Shown here piece after piece: positions 17,412 to 26,258 of a stretch of DNA of 64,000 nt (position 1 is the stretch's first letter; each line of letters starts with the position of its first letter). This DNA is from Marinomonas sp. UCMA 3892. GTDB lineage: Bacteria; Pseudomonadota; Gammaproteobacteria; Pseudomonadales; Marinomonadaceae. The stretch lies in the NCBI RefSeq assembly GCF_012726345.1, contig NZ_PTXN01000001.1, positions 522,654 to 586,653 on the forward strand, read 5' to 3'. A program made the translations under genes and the position numbers. The notes beneath the pieces were generated by a model. That model was not told where the DNA came from and searched no databases. It saw only the letters and a program-made list of their open reading frames with translations.

Positions 17412-18485
17412 ATGAACAGTATATCTATTAAAGAGTTGGATCTTAAGTATCAAGACGCGCATGTTTTGAAGCAGCTTAATCTTGATATTAAAAAGGGCGA
17501 GTTTTTGGTTCTGCTTGGGTCATCTGGCTGCGGTAAATCTACTTTGCTCAATTGTATTGCTGGCTTGTTGGATATTACGGCTGGGCAGATTTGGATTAAC
17601 GAGCGCAATGTGACATGGGAAGAGCCCAAGGACCGTGGTATTGGCATGGTTTTTCAGTCTTATGCTTTGTACCCACAGATGACAGTGGAAAAGAATTTGT
17701 CTTTTGGCTTAAAGGTGAAAGGCATGGCAAAAGATGAGATTCGTGAACGAGTGGATCGTGCGGCGAAAATTCTGCAGATCGAGCCATTATTAGATCGTAA
17801 ACCATCAGAACTGTCTGGTGGTCAGCGCCAACGGGTGGCGATAGGTCGAGCGTTAGTGCGAGATGTGGAGGTTTTCTTATTCGATGAGCCTTTGTCTAAT
17901 TTGGATGCTAAGTTGCGAGCGGATTTGCGGGTAGAAATAAAACGCCTGCATCAAAAGCTTAAAAATACCATGGTGTATGTGACTCACGATCAGGTAGAAG
18001 CGCTTACTTTGGCAGATCGAATTGCCATCATGAAAGACGGCGAAATCCAGCAGCTTAGTTCTCCAGCGGATATTTACCATAAGCCGTGTAATCTTTTTGT
18101 CGCGCAATTTATTGGTTCGCCGAGTATGAACCTTTTAGAAGGCCGTATTGTTGGTGAAAACTTTGTTTATCATGATTATCGCGTCAATTTAATGGGCTAC
18201 GAATTTATCAATCAAGGGGATCATGATACGTCTGCTTACTTAGGAATTCGGCCAGAACATTTGGCTCTTGAACCTCGTGATGGTTATGTGAAATTGGCAT
18301 CAGTCAGTATCGATATTATTGAACCAATGGGCGATGAAACCATTGTTTGGTTTGATTTTATGGGCCGTAAATGGTCAGTAAAAGTTCATGGAGACCATCA
18401 GCTTAGATGGGATGAGGAAGTCGATATTTATCTTGATCCCAAAAAAGCTCATCTCTTTTCGAAGCAAAGCGAAGTGCGGCTTTAA
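17412..18485 (+). CDS. ABC sugar transporter ATPase (MalK/UgpC-like)
   Basis: 357 aa. It has Walker A GSSGCGKS (36-43), Q-loop VFQSYALYPQMTV (80-92), signature LSGGQ (134-138), Walker B FLFDEP (155-160) and H-loop VTHDQVEALTLADR. A C-terminal TOBE/OB regulatory domain spans about 240-350 (IGSPSMNLLEGRI, LGIRPEHL). It energises the two permeases upstream and begins 4 bases after the second. Confidence 0.95.
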   Translation: MNSISIKELDLKYQDAHVLKQLNLDIKKGEFLVLLGSSGCGKSTLLNCIAGLLDITAGQIWINERNVTWEEPKDRGIGMVFQSYALYPQMTVEKNLSFGLKVKGMAKDEIRERVDRAAKILQIEPLLDRKPSELSGGQRQRVAIGRALVRDVEVFLFDEPLSNLDAKLRADLRVEIKRLHQKLKNTMVYVTHDQVEALTLADRIAIMKDGEIQQLSSPADIYHKPCNLFVAQFIGSPSMNLLEGRIVGENFVYHDYRVNLMGYEFINQGDHDTSAYLGIRPEHLALEPRDGYVKLASVSIDIIEPMGDETIVWFDFMGRKWSVKVHGDHQLRWDEEVDIYLDPKKAHLFSKQSEVRL

Positions 18486-18523
18486 GCCAACAGTCCTGGC
18501 AATAAAAATAAAAAGGAAACGAT

Positions 18524-19288
18524 ATGAACGAATTTTCATTTCAGCTTTATAGTGCCCGTAATACTAAATCTCTCGATGAGGTTTTTGCTCTTTTACACCA
18601 AGCTGGTTATCAGCAAGTGGAAGGCTATGGTGGTTTGTATGGTCAATTGGATGAATTAAAAAGCTTATTAGAAAAACATCAATTAACTATGCCAACTGGG
18701 CATTTTGATTTAACCATGTTGGAAAACAATATTCAGCAGGCTTTGTATATCGCTAAAACCCTGAATATGCACACCATTATTTGTCCTTATATTTTGCCAG
18801 ATCAACGTCCTGACAATGCGCAAGGTTGGTTTGAGTTGGGACAGCGGCTAGAAGCCATTAGAGAAAAAACCATCAATGCTGGTTTTGAATTTGGTTGGCA
18901 TAACCACAACTTTGAATTTGAGGCTTTAGCCGATGGTTCTTTGCCCATGACGCAGATTCTAGAAGGCGGCCCGAATATTAAATGGGAGATGGATGTGTCT
19001 TGGGTGGTCAAAGGCGGACAAGACCCGATTGAATGGCTAACTAAGTATCGTGACCGTATTTGTGCTGTACATTTAAAAGACATCGCGCCAGAAGGGGAAT
19101 GCCAAGATGAAGATGGTTGGGCGGACTTTACTCACGGAACATTGCCTTGGCGTGAATGGTGGCCTGTTGTGCGTTCAACACCAGCTAGTGCTTTTGTAAT
19201 GGAGCATGATAATCCGAATGATTTATCTCGTTTCGCTAATCGTGCGTTAACAGGAGCAAAAGCCTTACTAAAAGGAGCGACAGTATGA
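18524..19288 (+). CDS. Sugar phosphate isomerase/epimerase-like TIM barrel (AP_endonuc_2 family), short form
   Basis: A 254-aa xylose-isomerase-like barrel. Likely metal ligands and acid-base residues are in GHFD (59-62), WHNHN (125-129), EMDVSW with D157, VHLKD (182-186) and MEHD (226-229). Family members include epimerases, IolE/IolI and the more recently described 3-keto-glycoside lyases. Its place between the transporter and the oxidoreductases suggests it acts on the keto-sugar product; the exact reaction is not determined. It overlaps the next gene by 4 bases. Confidence 0.85.
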   Translation: MNEFSFQLYSARNTKSLDEVFALLHQAGYQQVEGYGGLYGQLDELKSLLEKHQLTMPTGHFDLTMLENNIQQALYIAKTLNMHTIICPYILPDQRPDNAQGWFELGQRLEAIREKTINAGFEFGWHNHNFEFEALADGSLPMTQILEGGPNIKWEMDVSWVVKGGQDPIEWLTKYRDRICAVHLKDIAPEGECQDEDGWADFTHGTLPWREWWPVVRSTPASAFVMEHDNPNDLSRFANRALTGAKALLKGATV

Positions 19289-20424
19289 AAACCATTTTGA
19301 AGGTTGGGCTGATTGGCTGCGGCAATATTTCGGACAGTTATTTTTCTTTAGCTCCGCAATTCTGTGGTTTTAAGATTGTAGCTTGTGCTGATTTAAACGC
19401 TGAGTTAGCAGCAACGAAGGCGCAAAAGTACGGTGTTGAAGCACGTAGTGTTGAAGCATTATTGGCTTCTCAAGATATTGATATTATTGTTAATTTGACG
19501 ATTCCTGCTGCGCATTATGCAGTGAGCATGAAGGCACTTGAAGCAGGTAAGCATGTTTATTCAGAAAAACCTTTGGTTTTGAGTCTTGAAGAAGGCTTAA
19601 AAATGAAAGCGCTTTCACTAGAGAAGGGGCTAAAGGTAGGTAGTGCACCAGATACTTTTATGGGGGGATCTCATCAATTTGCTCGACACTTATTGGATCA
19701 AGGTGAAATAGGTGAGGTGTATTCAGGTACGTGTCATGTAATGAGTGCTGGAATGGAGAGCTGGCACCCTAATCCGGACTTTTTCTTTAAGGCTGGCGGC
19801 GGTCCGATTCTTGATTTGGGACCATATTACATTGCTAACTTGATTCAACTATTAGGACCTGTGGAGTCTGTGATTGCCAAAACATCGATTCCTCGTAAGC
19901 AACGTAAAATTACTAGCCAGCCAAGATCTGGTGACATGATAGACGTAGAAACTCCAACGACAATTCATGCCATTTTGAGCTTTAAAAATGGGGCAATGAT
20001 TACGCTGGGTGCAAGTTGGGATGTGCAAGCCCATCAGCATTCCCATATGGAGTTATATGGTAGTAAGGGCTCTATGTATTTGCCTGACCCTAACTTTTTT
20101 GGCGGAAAAGTATCTCTGATTCAAGAGGGTCGTGAGATGCCCTTGAAACTCTGGGATCATCCGTTTGGCGTGCCAAATCAAATCCATGGCGAGCAGGCCA
20201 AGGCTAATTATCGTGCCGCAGGTTTAGCGGAAATGGGAATGGCGATTCACATGGGGCGCGATCATATGTGCTCACTTGACCGAGCATTGCATGGCGTGGA
20301 GGTCATGACGGCAATTTTGGCGTCAGGAGAGAGTGGACAATCCATCAAAATGACTACCCATTGTGATCGTCCTCGCGCACTTGATCCTGAGGCTGCTAAA
20401 GCCTTACTTGCTGCTTGTTTTTAG
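19285..20424 (+). CDS. Gfo/Idh/MocA-family NAD(P)-dependent oxidoreductase
   Basis: 379 aa. It has an N-terminal Rossmann motif GLIGCGNIS (8-16), the EKP motif (HVYSEKPLVLS) whose Lys is usually catalytic, and a C-terminal alpha/beta domain. The conserved DxGxHxxD region reads LDLGPYYIANL, so the usual catalytic His position appears to be Tyr, which occurs in some subgroups and may signal a changed mechanism. It probably oxidises or reduces a sugar or glycoside. It is translationally coupled to the isomerase before it. Confidence 0.88.
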   Translation: MKTILKVGLIGCGNISDSYFSLAPQFCGFKIVACADLNAELAATKAQKYGVEARSVEALLASQDIDIIVNLTIPAAHYAVSMKALEAGKHVYSEKPLVLSLEEGLKMKALSLEKGLKVGSAPDTFMGGSHQFARHLLDQGEIGEVYSGTCHVMSAGMESWHPNPDFFFKAGGGPILDLGPYYIANLIQLLGPVESVIAKTSIPRKQRKITSQPRSGDMIDVETPTTIHAILSFKNGAMITLGASWDVQAHQHSHMELYGSKGSMYLPDPNFFGGKVSLIQEGREMPLKLWDHPFGVPNQIHGEQAKANYRAAGLAEMGMAIHMGRDHMCSLDRALHGVEVMTAILASGESGQSIKMTTHCDRPRALDPEAAKALLAACF

Positions 20425-20433
20425 GAGGACATT

Positions 20434-21489
20434 ATGAAAACGATAAAAGGCCCTGCGATTTTTCTTGCCCAATTTGTGGGGGATGAAGCGCCTTTCAATA
20501 GTTTCGACGGGATTTGTGGTTGGGTTGCCTCATTGGGGTACAAAGGCGTACAAGTTCCCACCTGGGATAAGCGCTTGATGGATCTCGAACGCGCCGCAAA
20601 CAGCCAAGACTATTGTGACGAGCTAATCGCTACGGCGGCAAAGCATGGAGTGGTGATATCGGAATTATCCACGCATTTACAAGGTCAGCTGGTGGCGGTG
20701 CATCCAGCCTATGATGAGGCGTTTGATGGCTTTGCCGATCCAAGTGTAAGGGGGAACCCAAAAGCTCGCCAAGCCTGGGCGGTGGAACAGCTTAAAATGG
20801 CCGCCAAAGCTTCGCAGCGTCTTGGTCTAAATGCTCACGCTACTTTCTCCGGTGCGCTCGCGTGGCCGTATTTTTATCCTTGGCCGCAACGTCCAGCTGG
20901 TTTAGTAGAAGAAGCTTTTGCTGAGCTTGGTCGCCGTTGGAAGCCGATTCTCGATGCTTTTGACCAAGCAGGTGTCGATTTATGTTATGAAATCCATCCA
21001 GGTGAAGATCTGCATGATGGGGTAACCTTCGAGCGTTTTCTTGCCGAAGTAGATCATCATCCGCGAGCGAACATTCTTTATGATCCGAGCCACTTCGTGT
21101 TACAGCATTTGGATTATTTAGCCTTTATCGATCATTATCATGAGCGCATCAAAATGTTCCATGTGAAAGATGCAGAACTCAATTTAGATGGAAAATGTGG
21201 TGTTTATGGTGGTTTCCAAAACTGGGTAGATCGCCCTGGGCGTTTTCGTTCTATTGGTGATGGCCAGGTAGATTTTAAAGGCATTTTCTCCAAGCTCACC
21301 GCCTATGATTTTGCCGGCTGGGCGGTGCTGGAATGGGAATGTTGTTTGAAACACCCAGAAGACGGAGCCCGTGAAGGCGCACAGCATATCCAAGACTTTA
21401 TTATCCGCGTGACGGATAAAGCCTTTGATGACTTTGCCGACAGCGGAGTGGATGCGCTGGCGAATCGTCGTATGTTGGGGTTGGAGTAA
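20434..21489 (+). CDS. Sugar phosphate isomerase/epimerase-like TIM barrel, long form
   Basis: A 351-aa AP_endonuc_2-type barrel, about 100 residues longer than the upstream paralogue. Probable metal ligands are E186 and H188 in CYEIHPGED, D217 and H220 in YDPSHF, H243 and D246 in FHVKDAE, and a late WEC region. Extra length sits in the loops around 85-115 and 245-275. Having two dissimilar barrels in one operon implies two steps (for example elimination and hydration, or isomerisation), which is inference. Confidence 0.85.
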   Translation: MKTIKGPAIFLAQFVGDEAPFNSFDGICGWVASLGYKGVQVPTWDKRLMDLERAANSQDYCDELIATAAKHGVVISELSTHLQGQLVAVHPAYDEAFDGFADPSVRGNPKARQAWAVEQLKMAAKASQRLGLNAHATFSGALAWPYFYPWPQRPAGLVEEAFAELGRRWKPILDAFDQAGVDLCYEIHPGEDLHDGVTFERFLAEVDHHPRANILYDPSHFVLQHLDYLAFIDHYHERIKMFHVKDAELNLDGKCGVYGGFQNWVDRPGRFRSIGDGQVDFKGIFSKLTAYDFAGWAVLEWECCLKHPEDGAREGAQHIQDFIIRVTDKAFDDFADSGVDALANRRMLGLE

Positions 21490-21493
21490 TATT

Positions 21494-22630
21494 ATGGCTG
21501 AAGCAAGCAAACGCCGTTTGCGTCTTGGTATGGTAGGTGGTGGCGAAGGTGCTTTTATAGGTGAGGTTCATCGTTTTGCAGCGCGTCTTGATGACCATTA
21601 TGAGCTGGTGTCAGGAGCCTTATCAAGTCAACAGGAGAAAGTCGAACGATCCGCTAAGGTGTTAGGATTGGCTCGATCTTATGTGGACTTTGAAGAAATG
21701 GCGCGTCAGGAAAGTGAGCGAGAAGATGGCATCGAAGTGGTGTCCATAGTGACCCCCAACCATTTGCATGCACCAGTGGCGATGGCGTTTTTGAAACGCG
21801 GTATTCATGTGATTTGTGATAAGCCACTGACAGCAACTCTGGAGCAAGCAAAAGCACTTTATCAGGCTGCTGAAGATAGCCAAGCGCAGTTTTTATTAAC
21901 CCATAACTATTCTGCTTATCCTATGGTACGCGAAGCGCGTGCCATGGTGAAAGAGGGTAAGTTGGGTGAAATTCGTTCTATACAAGTGGAATACGTGCAG
22001 GATTGGTTAACACAGTCGTTAGAGCAAACCGGCAACAAACAAGCGGTTTGGCGTTCGGACCCTGCTCAAGCTGGTTTGGCAGGCTGTGTTGGTGACATCG
22101 GCAGTCATGCTTATCAATTGGCGTGTTTTGTAGGTAACACCCAGGGTAAAGAAGTTTTGGCGGATTTATCCAGCTGGGTTGAAGGGCGAGCTTTGGACGA
22201 TGACGCGAATATTCTGTTGCGCTATGAAAACGGAGCTAAAGGTCATTTGTGGGCGAGCCAAGTGGCTCCTGGCAATGAGAATGCCTTGTCGTTGCGGATT
22301 TATGGCGATAAAGCCGGCATCGAGTGGCATCAGGAATCACCTAATGAGCTGATTTATTCTGTGTTAGGTGAACCAAGCCAACGCCTTCGTCGAGGCAATA
22401 GCTATTTGAGCGAGGCGGCCACATTGGTTTCTCGTATTCCGTCTGGTCATCCTGAAGGTTATTTAGAGGCGTTTGCGAATTTATATCGCGAGTTTGCCGA
22501 GCAACTTCTCACATCAACCACGAATCCTAATTTACCAACACTGGCAACGGGGTTACATGGAATGCGATTTATCACAGCTACCGTTTATTCGAGCCAAAAT
22601 AATGGCCTTTGGGTTCCATTAACTGATTAG
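21494..22630 (+). CDS. Gfo/Idh/MocA-family oxidoreductase, second copy
   Basis: 378 aa. The dinucleotide motif GMVGGGEGAFIG is followed by VVSIVTPNHLHAPVA, DKPLT (catalytic Lys region) and GDIGSHAYQLA, where the active-site His is retained, unlike in the first oxidoreductase. A longer frame starts at 21425 inside the preceding gene; GGAG at 21483-21486 supports the ATG at 21494. It is the last gene of the operon, followed by a terminator. Confidence 0.9.
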   Translation: MAEASKRRLRLGMVGGGEGAFIGEVHRFAARLDDHYELVSGALSSQQEKVERSAKVLGLARSYVDFEEMARQESEREDGIEVVSIVTPNHLHAPVAMAFLKRGIHVICDKPLTATLEQAKALYQAAEDSQAQFLLTHNYSAYPMVREARAMVKEGKLGEIRSIQVEYVQDWLTQSLEQTGNKQAVWRSDPAQAGLAGCVGDIGSHAYQLACFVGNTQGKEVLADLSSWVEGRALDDDANILLRYENGAKGHLWASQVAPGNENALSLRIYGDKAGIEWHQESPNELIYSVLGEPSQRLRRGNSYLSEAATLVSRIPSGHPEGYLEAFANLYREFAEQLLTSTTNPNLPTLATGLHGMRFITATVYSSQNNGLWVPLTD

Positions 22631-22664
22631 TTATTAGAAGCGAGACCAGCACGAAGCTGGAATT

Positions 22665-22692
22665 AGCCGCAATATCTTTAAGCGGCTTTTTT
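22665..22692 (+). terminator. Terminator of the sugar operon
   Basis: AGCCGC (22665-22670) pairs with GCGGCT (22682-22687), 11-base loop, followed by a T-run. A small CCAGC/GCTGG hairpin at 22646-22660 lies just before it. Confidence 0.75.
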
Positions 22693-22748
22693 CGGCTTGC
22701 TGTATACTTTCGGCTAAATAGCTAATTGAGTCATAGGAATAAACAAAC

Positions 22749-22970
22749 ATGGTCGGAACACAAGTTAATAACCCCTTGCATGGTGTGAAACTAGAGAAGG
22801 TTGTCACGGATCTGATGGAGCATTACGGTTGGGAGGAGTTGTCGATTCGTATCAATATTAATTGTTTTAAAAGTGATCCTTCAGTGAAGTCTAGCTTGAA
22901 ATTTCTGCGTAAAACCCCTTGGGCCAGAGAAAAGGTTGAAGCGTTGTTTTTGGAAACTTTTAGCAGCTAA
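22749..22970 (+). CDS. VF530-family (DUF2132) small protein
   Basis: 73 aa, matching the VF530 family almost throughout: [46 protein letters not shown]. An NMR structure of the Vibrio member suggested DNA binding, but its role is not settled. The stop codon overlaps the convergent diguanylate cyclase stop by 4 bases. Confidence 0.9.
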   Translation: MVGTQVNNPLHGVKLEKVVTDLMEHYGWEELSIRININCFKSDPSVKSSLKFLRKTPWAREKVEALFLETFSS

Positions 22971-23965
22971 GCGCAGACTCTATTTCTGCCCTCACGTTTT
23001 GCTTGGTAGAGTTTTTGATCGGCAGCGCGAAGGAAATCGGTAAATTCATGCTCCGGCCGTAATGAGCTAATCCCAATACTCACAGTTAATTTGATTGGTT
23101 CGTTATGACTGAAGAATATCCCTAGTTCTACCGCCTTTCTGACTTTTTCCGCTTGTCTAAACGCTTCCTTATCACTGATATTCTTGAATAGAATGACGAA
23201 CTCTTCTCCGCCTAAACGGTATATTTCTTTGGCGTGAATAGATTGCATCAAGGCATCGGCAACCTTTATAAGTACAGAGTCACCAATATCATGACCGTAT
23301 TTATCATTGATATTTTTGAAGTGATCAATATCAATGATAAGCATGTGCATACTTTCAAAACTATGTTGGAAAGCTTGGAAATCAGCTTTTAAAGCATGAC
23401 GATTTTTAAGGTTGGTTAAATCGTCTTGTAAGGCAAGTGAGTGGAGGAACTCACTGGTTTTTTGGCGTTGCACTTCGTAAATATGACAAACGAGCCAAAT
23501 AGAGCAATACACTAGAGTAAAGTTGAATATCGTTCTATAAGGCATGAAGACTTGAGTGTCAGTACGAAAGAATATAACCATCGCAGCTGATAGCACAATA
23601 ATGGCGCTAAAAATGAAACCTTTTCTCAAGCCAAATAAACTGTAGTACCAAAAAGGTAAAGCTAATCCCCAATAGGTTGCTCCGGCTACAAGGTCCATGA
23701 CCGCAATCGACAGAAGAATATTTATGGTTAAGGAGATGAGAAGAGTGTAGCTGTGCCAAGGTCGATAAAGACCATTGGATGACTTATAAAGACAAAAGCC
23801 AGCAAAGGTAGCGACAGCGAGCTGCATCGTGCCAAGCCCAAGTTTCTGCAATGTGATCATATTGAGCACAAAGTAGACGCTATTCAAAACACAAATTAAC
23901 GTGCTGAGCCATTTGTGGAATTCTTCTGGTGACACAGAGGAATGTGGGTAACGACGTGTACTCAT
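22967..23965 (-). CDS. Membrane diguanylate cyclase (GGDEF), copy 1
   Basis: 332 aa. Residues about 18-165 form five or six membrane helices of MASE-like character, and 175-330 is a GGDEF domain with intact active site RLGGEEF (250-256) and substrate motifs [18 protein letters not shown]. It should make c-di-GMP from GTP. The tetrapeptide five residues before GGEEF is HAKE, not RxxD, so the inhibitory I-site is missing. It is a tandem paralogue of the next gene, 57 bases away. Confidence 0.93.
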   Translation of the reverse strand: MSTRRYPHSSVSPEEFHKWLSTLICVLNSVYFVLNMITLQKLGLGTMQLAVATFAGFCLYKSSNGLYRPWHSYTLLISLTINILLSIAVMDLVAGATYWGLALPFWYYSLFGLRKGFIFSAIIVLSAAMVIFFRTDTQVFMPYRTIFNFTLVYCSIWLVCHIYEVQRQKTSEFLHSLALQDDLTNLKNRHALKADFQAFQHSFESMHMLIIDIDHFKNINDKYGHDIGDSVLIKVADALMQSIHAKEIYRLGGEEFVILFKNISDKEAFRQAEKVRKAVELGIFFSHNEPIKLTVSIGISSLRPEHEFTDFLRAADQKLYQAKREGRNRVCA

Positions 23966-24022
23966 TGATGATTCAACTTAAGAGCAATGGAAGTAAATAA
24001 TGGTCAGTTATAAGGTGTGTTC

Positions 24023-25075
24023 TTAAACCGCCTCGGTAACATTTATCGATCCATAATGTACTAAGTTGCGTCCTTCGTTTTTAGCTGTGTATAGGTTTTT
24101 ATCAGCGACGCGTAAAAACTCTCTAAAAGATTGCCCTTTGTTGAGTTGTGCTATGCCAATGCTCACGGTGATTTTGATGTTTTGTTGATGAGTTCTAAAA
24201 ATAGAGTTTTCTACCGTTTTGCGAATAGTTTCCGCAAAATCAAATGCTTGAGTTTGGGTGTAATCATTTAAGACAATAAGAAACTCTTCTCCGCCAATAC
24301 GATATACATGATCATTGTTTATACAATAGTGTAGTAGTTCAGTCATTTCAATTAGTACTGAATCGCCAACATCATGCCCAAACTCATCATTGACGCTTTT
24401 AAAATGATCGATATCTATAATCAGCAGGCGGGTTTCTTCTTGCTCTTTTTCCTGAAAAGGGTCTACCGCTGCTTTATTGAAGTGATCAAAAAAAAGTCTT
24501 AACGCGTGACGATTTTGCGCACCCGTTAGTGGGTCTTGGAAGGCCATTTTTTCTAGGAGTAGGCTGCTTTTTGCATATTGAGTTTCATATAAATAGCAAA
24601 TGGCGTAGGACAAAAAGTAGGCTAATACGAAGTTAAGAACAGATCGATAGGGGATGAAACTCTCTGTATCGGATTTAATGAATAAAATAGCAAGAGCTGG
24701 TATGGACAAGAGAATAGTATAGAAAAGTCCAAGTTTTGGACCTGCAAGTAGGCAATATAGCGGTGGTAAGACAAGAAACCAGTAAATAGAGCCAGCTCTT
24801 AGATCTGCAAAATAAAAAGCATAAATGACAGCAGCTGTGATTGAGAAAGTTAGCATGTAGGTATGCCATTTTTTTGCTTTTTCTAGCTGAGCCGCTCTAA
24901 AAAAATACAAATTCATTAGGCCAAAAACAGCATCAATAATGCCAATGGTAATTTGGTTTAAGATGACGACATTAAGAAAGCAGTAAAAGATCATGATGAC
25001 ACCCGTGACTAGGCTCAGCCACTTATGCAGGGTGTCTCTTGTTTCCAATAATAAGAAGTTTGTTTGAGTCGTCAT
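24023..25075 (-). CDS. Membrane diguanylate cyclase (GGDEF), copy 2
   Basis: 350 aa, with the same layout as its downstream neighbour: HKWL near residue 17, several membrane helices to about 165, then a GGDEF domain with YRIGGEEF (258-265) and DIDHFKSVNDEFGHDVGD. It also lacks an RxxD I-site. It has a short acidic insert EKEQEET (209-215) absent from copy 1. The two genes are probably a local duplication and may be co-transcribed, this one first. Confidence 0.93.
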   Translation of the reverse strand: MTTQTNFLLLETRDTLHKWLSLVTGVIMIFYCFLNVVILNQITIGIIDAVFGLMNLYFFRAAQLEKAKKWHTYMLTFSITAAVIYAFYFADLRAGSIYWFLVLPPLYCLLAGPKLGLFYTILLSIPALAILFIKSDTESFIPYRSVLNFVLAYFLSYAICYLYETQYAKSSLLLEKMAFQDPLTGAQNRHALRLFFDHFNKAAVDPFQEKEQEETRLLIIDIDHFKSVNDEFGHDVGDSVLIEMTELLHYCINNDHVYRIGGEEFLIVLNDYTQTQAFDFAETIRKTVENSIFRTHQQNIKITVSIGIAQLNKGQSFREFLRVADKNLYTAKNEGRNLVHYGSINVTEAV

Positions 25076-25157
25076 TTCGTCACTTTCTGTATATAAAATA
25101 ATCAGTAAGGATTCTTAAGGGGACATATTCTCTCTTAAAAATATAGACTAGTTTGAT

Positions 25158-25634
25158 CTATTTAAGTAACAATTTGTTACCGATGGCGGTAAAAGAATCG
25201 GCAGCATTGATTAATGACTGTGCAGTTAAGGATTCAACGCCATAGACTTCTACTTTAGTTTGGTATTTTTCCCTGAGTGTTTTAGCGAGAATATCGAAGT
25301 CGCCATCGCCAGAAAGCAAAACAAGGACATCGCTATCTTTACCATGCTCTATGCCATCGATAGCAATACCCACATCCCAGTCGCCTTTTGCTGAGCCATC
25401 CGAGCGTTGAATGAAGGGTTTCAATTTCACTTCAAAGCCAATCGCTCGTAGGATATTTTGAAACTGTCGTTGTTTCTCATCGCCTCTGTCTATGGCGTAA
25501 GCGATGGCCTTTACGACATTTCGACCTTCAGTCGCTTGTTGCCAAAAAGTGTTGTAGTCGAAAGAGCGTCCAAACGCTTGTCTCGTGGTGTAATAGACAT
25601 TTTGAACATCGACTAAAATCGTCACATTTGTCAT
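25158..25634 (-). CDS. NYN-domain (LabA/DUF88-like) putative ribonuclease
   Basis: 158 aa, a PIN-like nuclease fold. Acidic residues expected in the metal site are visible in ILVDVQN (D9), GDWDVGIAIDG (about 84-94) and LSGDGDF (about 107-113). NYN proteins are predicted or shown RNases in other systems. It stands alone in the direction of the diguanylate cyclases, 82 bases behind. Confidence 0.88.
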   Translation of the reverse strand: MTNVTILVDVQNVYYTTRQAFGRSFDYNTFWQQATEGRNVVKAIAYAIDRGDEKQRQFQNILRAIGFEVKLKPFIQRSDGSAKGDWDVGIAIDGIEHGKDSDVLVLLSGDGDFDILAKTLREKYQTKVEVYGVESLTAQSLINAADSFTAIGNKLLLK

Positions 25635-25801
25635 GGTATTCCTAGGCAGTATGAGTGAAAAACAGAGTGGGGAAAGAACACGTTACAAGTATTCGTATTG
25701 AAAAGAAATCATAAAACTGGATAAGAAGAGGGCGATAATTTTAAAAGCATCCCCATTATGCTTATTAGACAAATTTTTATTGGATAACGGAGTGTTTATA
25801 T

Positions 25802-26179
25802 ATGTCCGGATTTGAACCAGATAACCGTCTTAGACCGTTAACGCCACGAGAGGAAAACGCAAAAAGTAATATGGTGATTGCCTATGTTTTTATGTTGTTA
25901 GGCATATTCACGGGTGTCTTTTGGTTTATCGGTGCCATTTGGGCCATGGTAAAAGCAGATGAGGCCCGTGGCACTTTTTTTGAAGATCACTACGCTAATA
26001 TTATTGGTACTTTTTGGTGGGGGATCTTTTGGAGCGTTATTGGCGTGATACTGACGTTATTTTTTATCGGCTATATTTTGTTGTTTTGTGTTTGGATTTG
26101 GTCGATTTTTAGGATGGTGAAAGGTATTGCCAGAGCAACTTCTAATCAGTCTTATCGGGAAATGTTTAATCCTTTTTAG
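25802..26179 (+). CDS. Small multi-pass membrane protein (DUF4870-like)
   Basis: 125 aa with three predicted membrane helices (about 24-48, 65-90 and 88-108) and a conserved-looking central segment FFEDHYANIIGTFWWGIFW. It resembles the small DUF4870-type membrane proteins, but the family call is tentative and the function is unknown. Confidence 0.7.
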   Translation: MSGFEPDNRLRPLTPREENAKSNMVIAYVFMLLGIFTGVFWFIGAIWAMVKADEARGTFFEDHYANIIGTFWWGIFWSVIGVILTLFFIGYILLFCVWIWSIFRMVKGIARATSNQSYREMFNPF

Positions 26180-26191
26180 ATTTTTGATGGT

Positions 26192-26229
26192 TTTTACAGC
26201 CCATGCGTGGAGACACTTGGGCTGTAAAA
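26192..26229. terminator. Hairpin between convergent genes
   Basis: TTTTACAGCCCA (26192-26203) pairs perfectly with TGGGCTGTAAAA (26218-26229). No clear T-run follows on either strand, so it may be a weak bidirectional terminator or a 3'-end stabiliser. Confidence 0.5.
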
Positions 26230-26258
26230 TAGAGTCTTGTTAATATAGTAGCGCCTTG

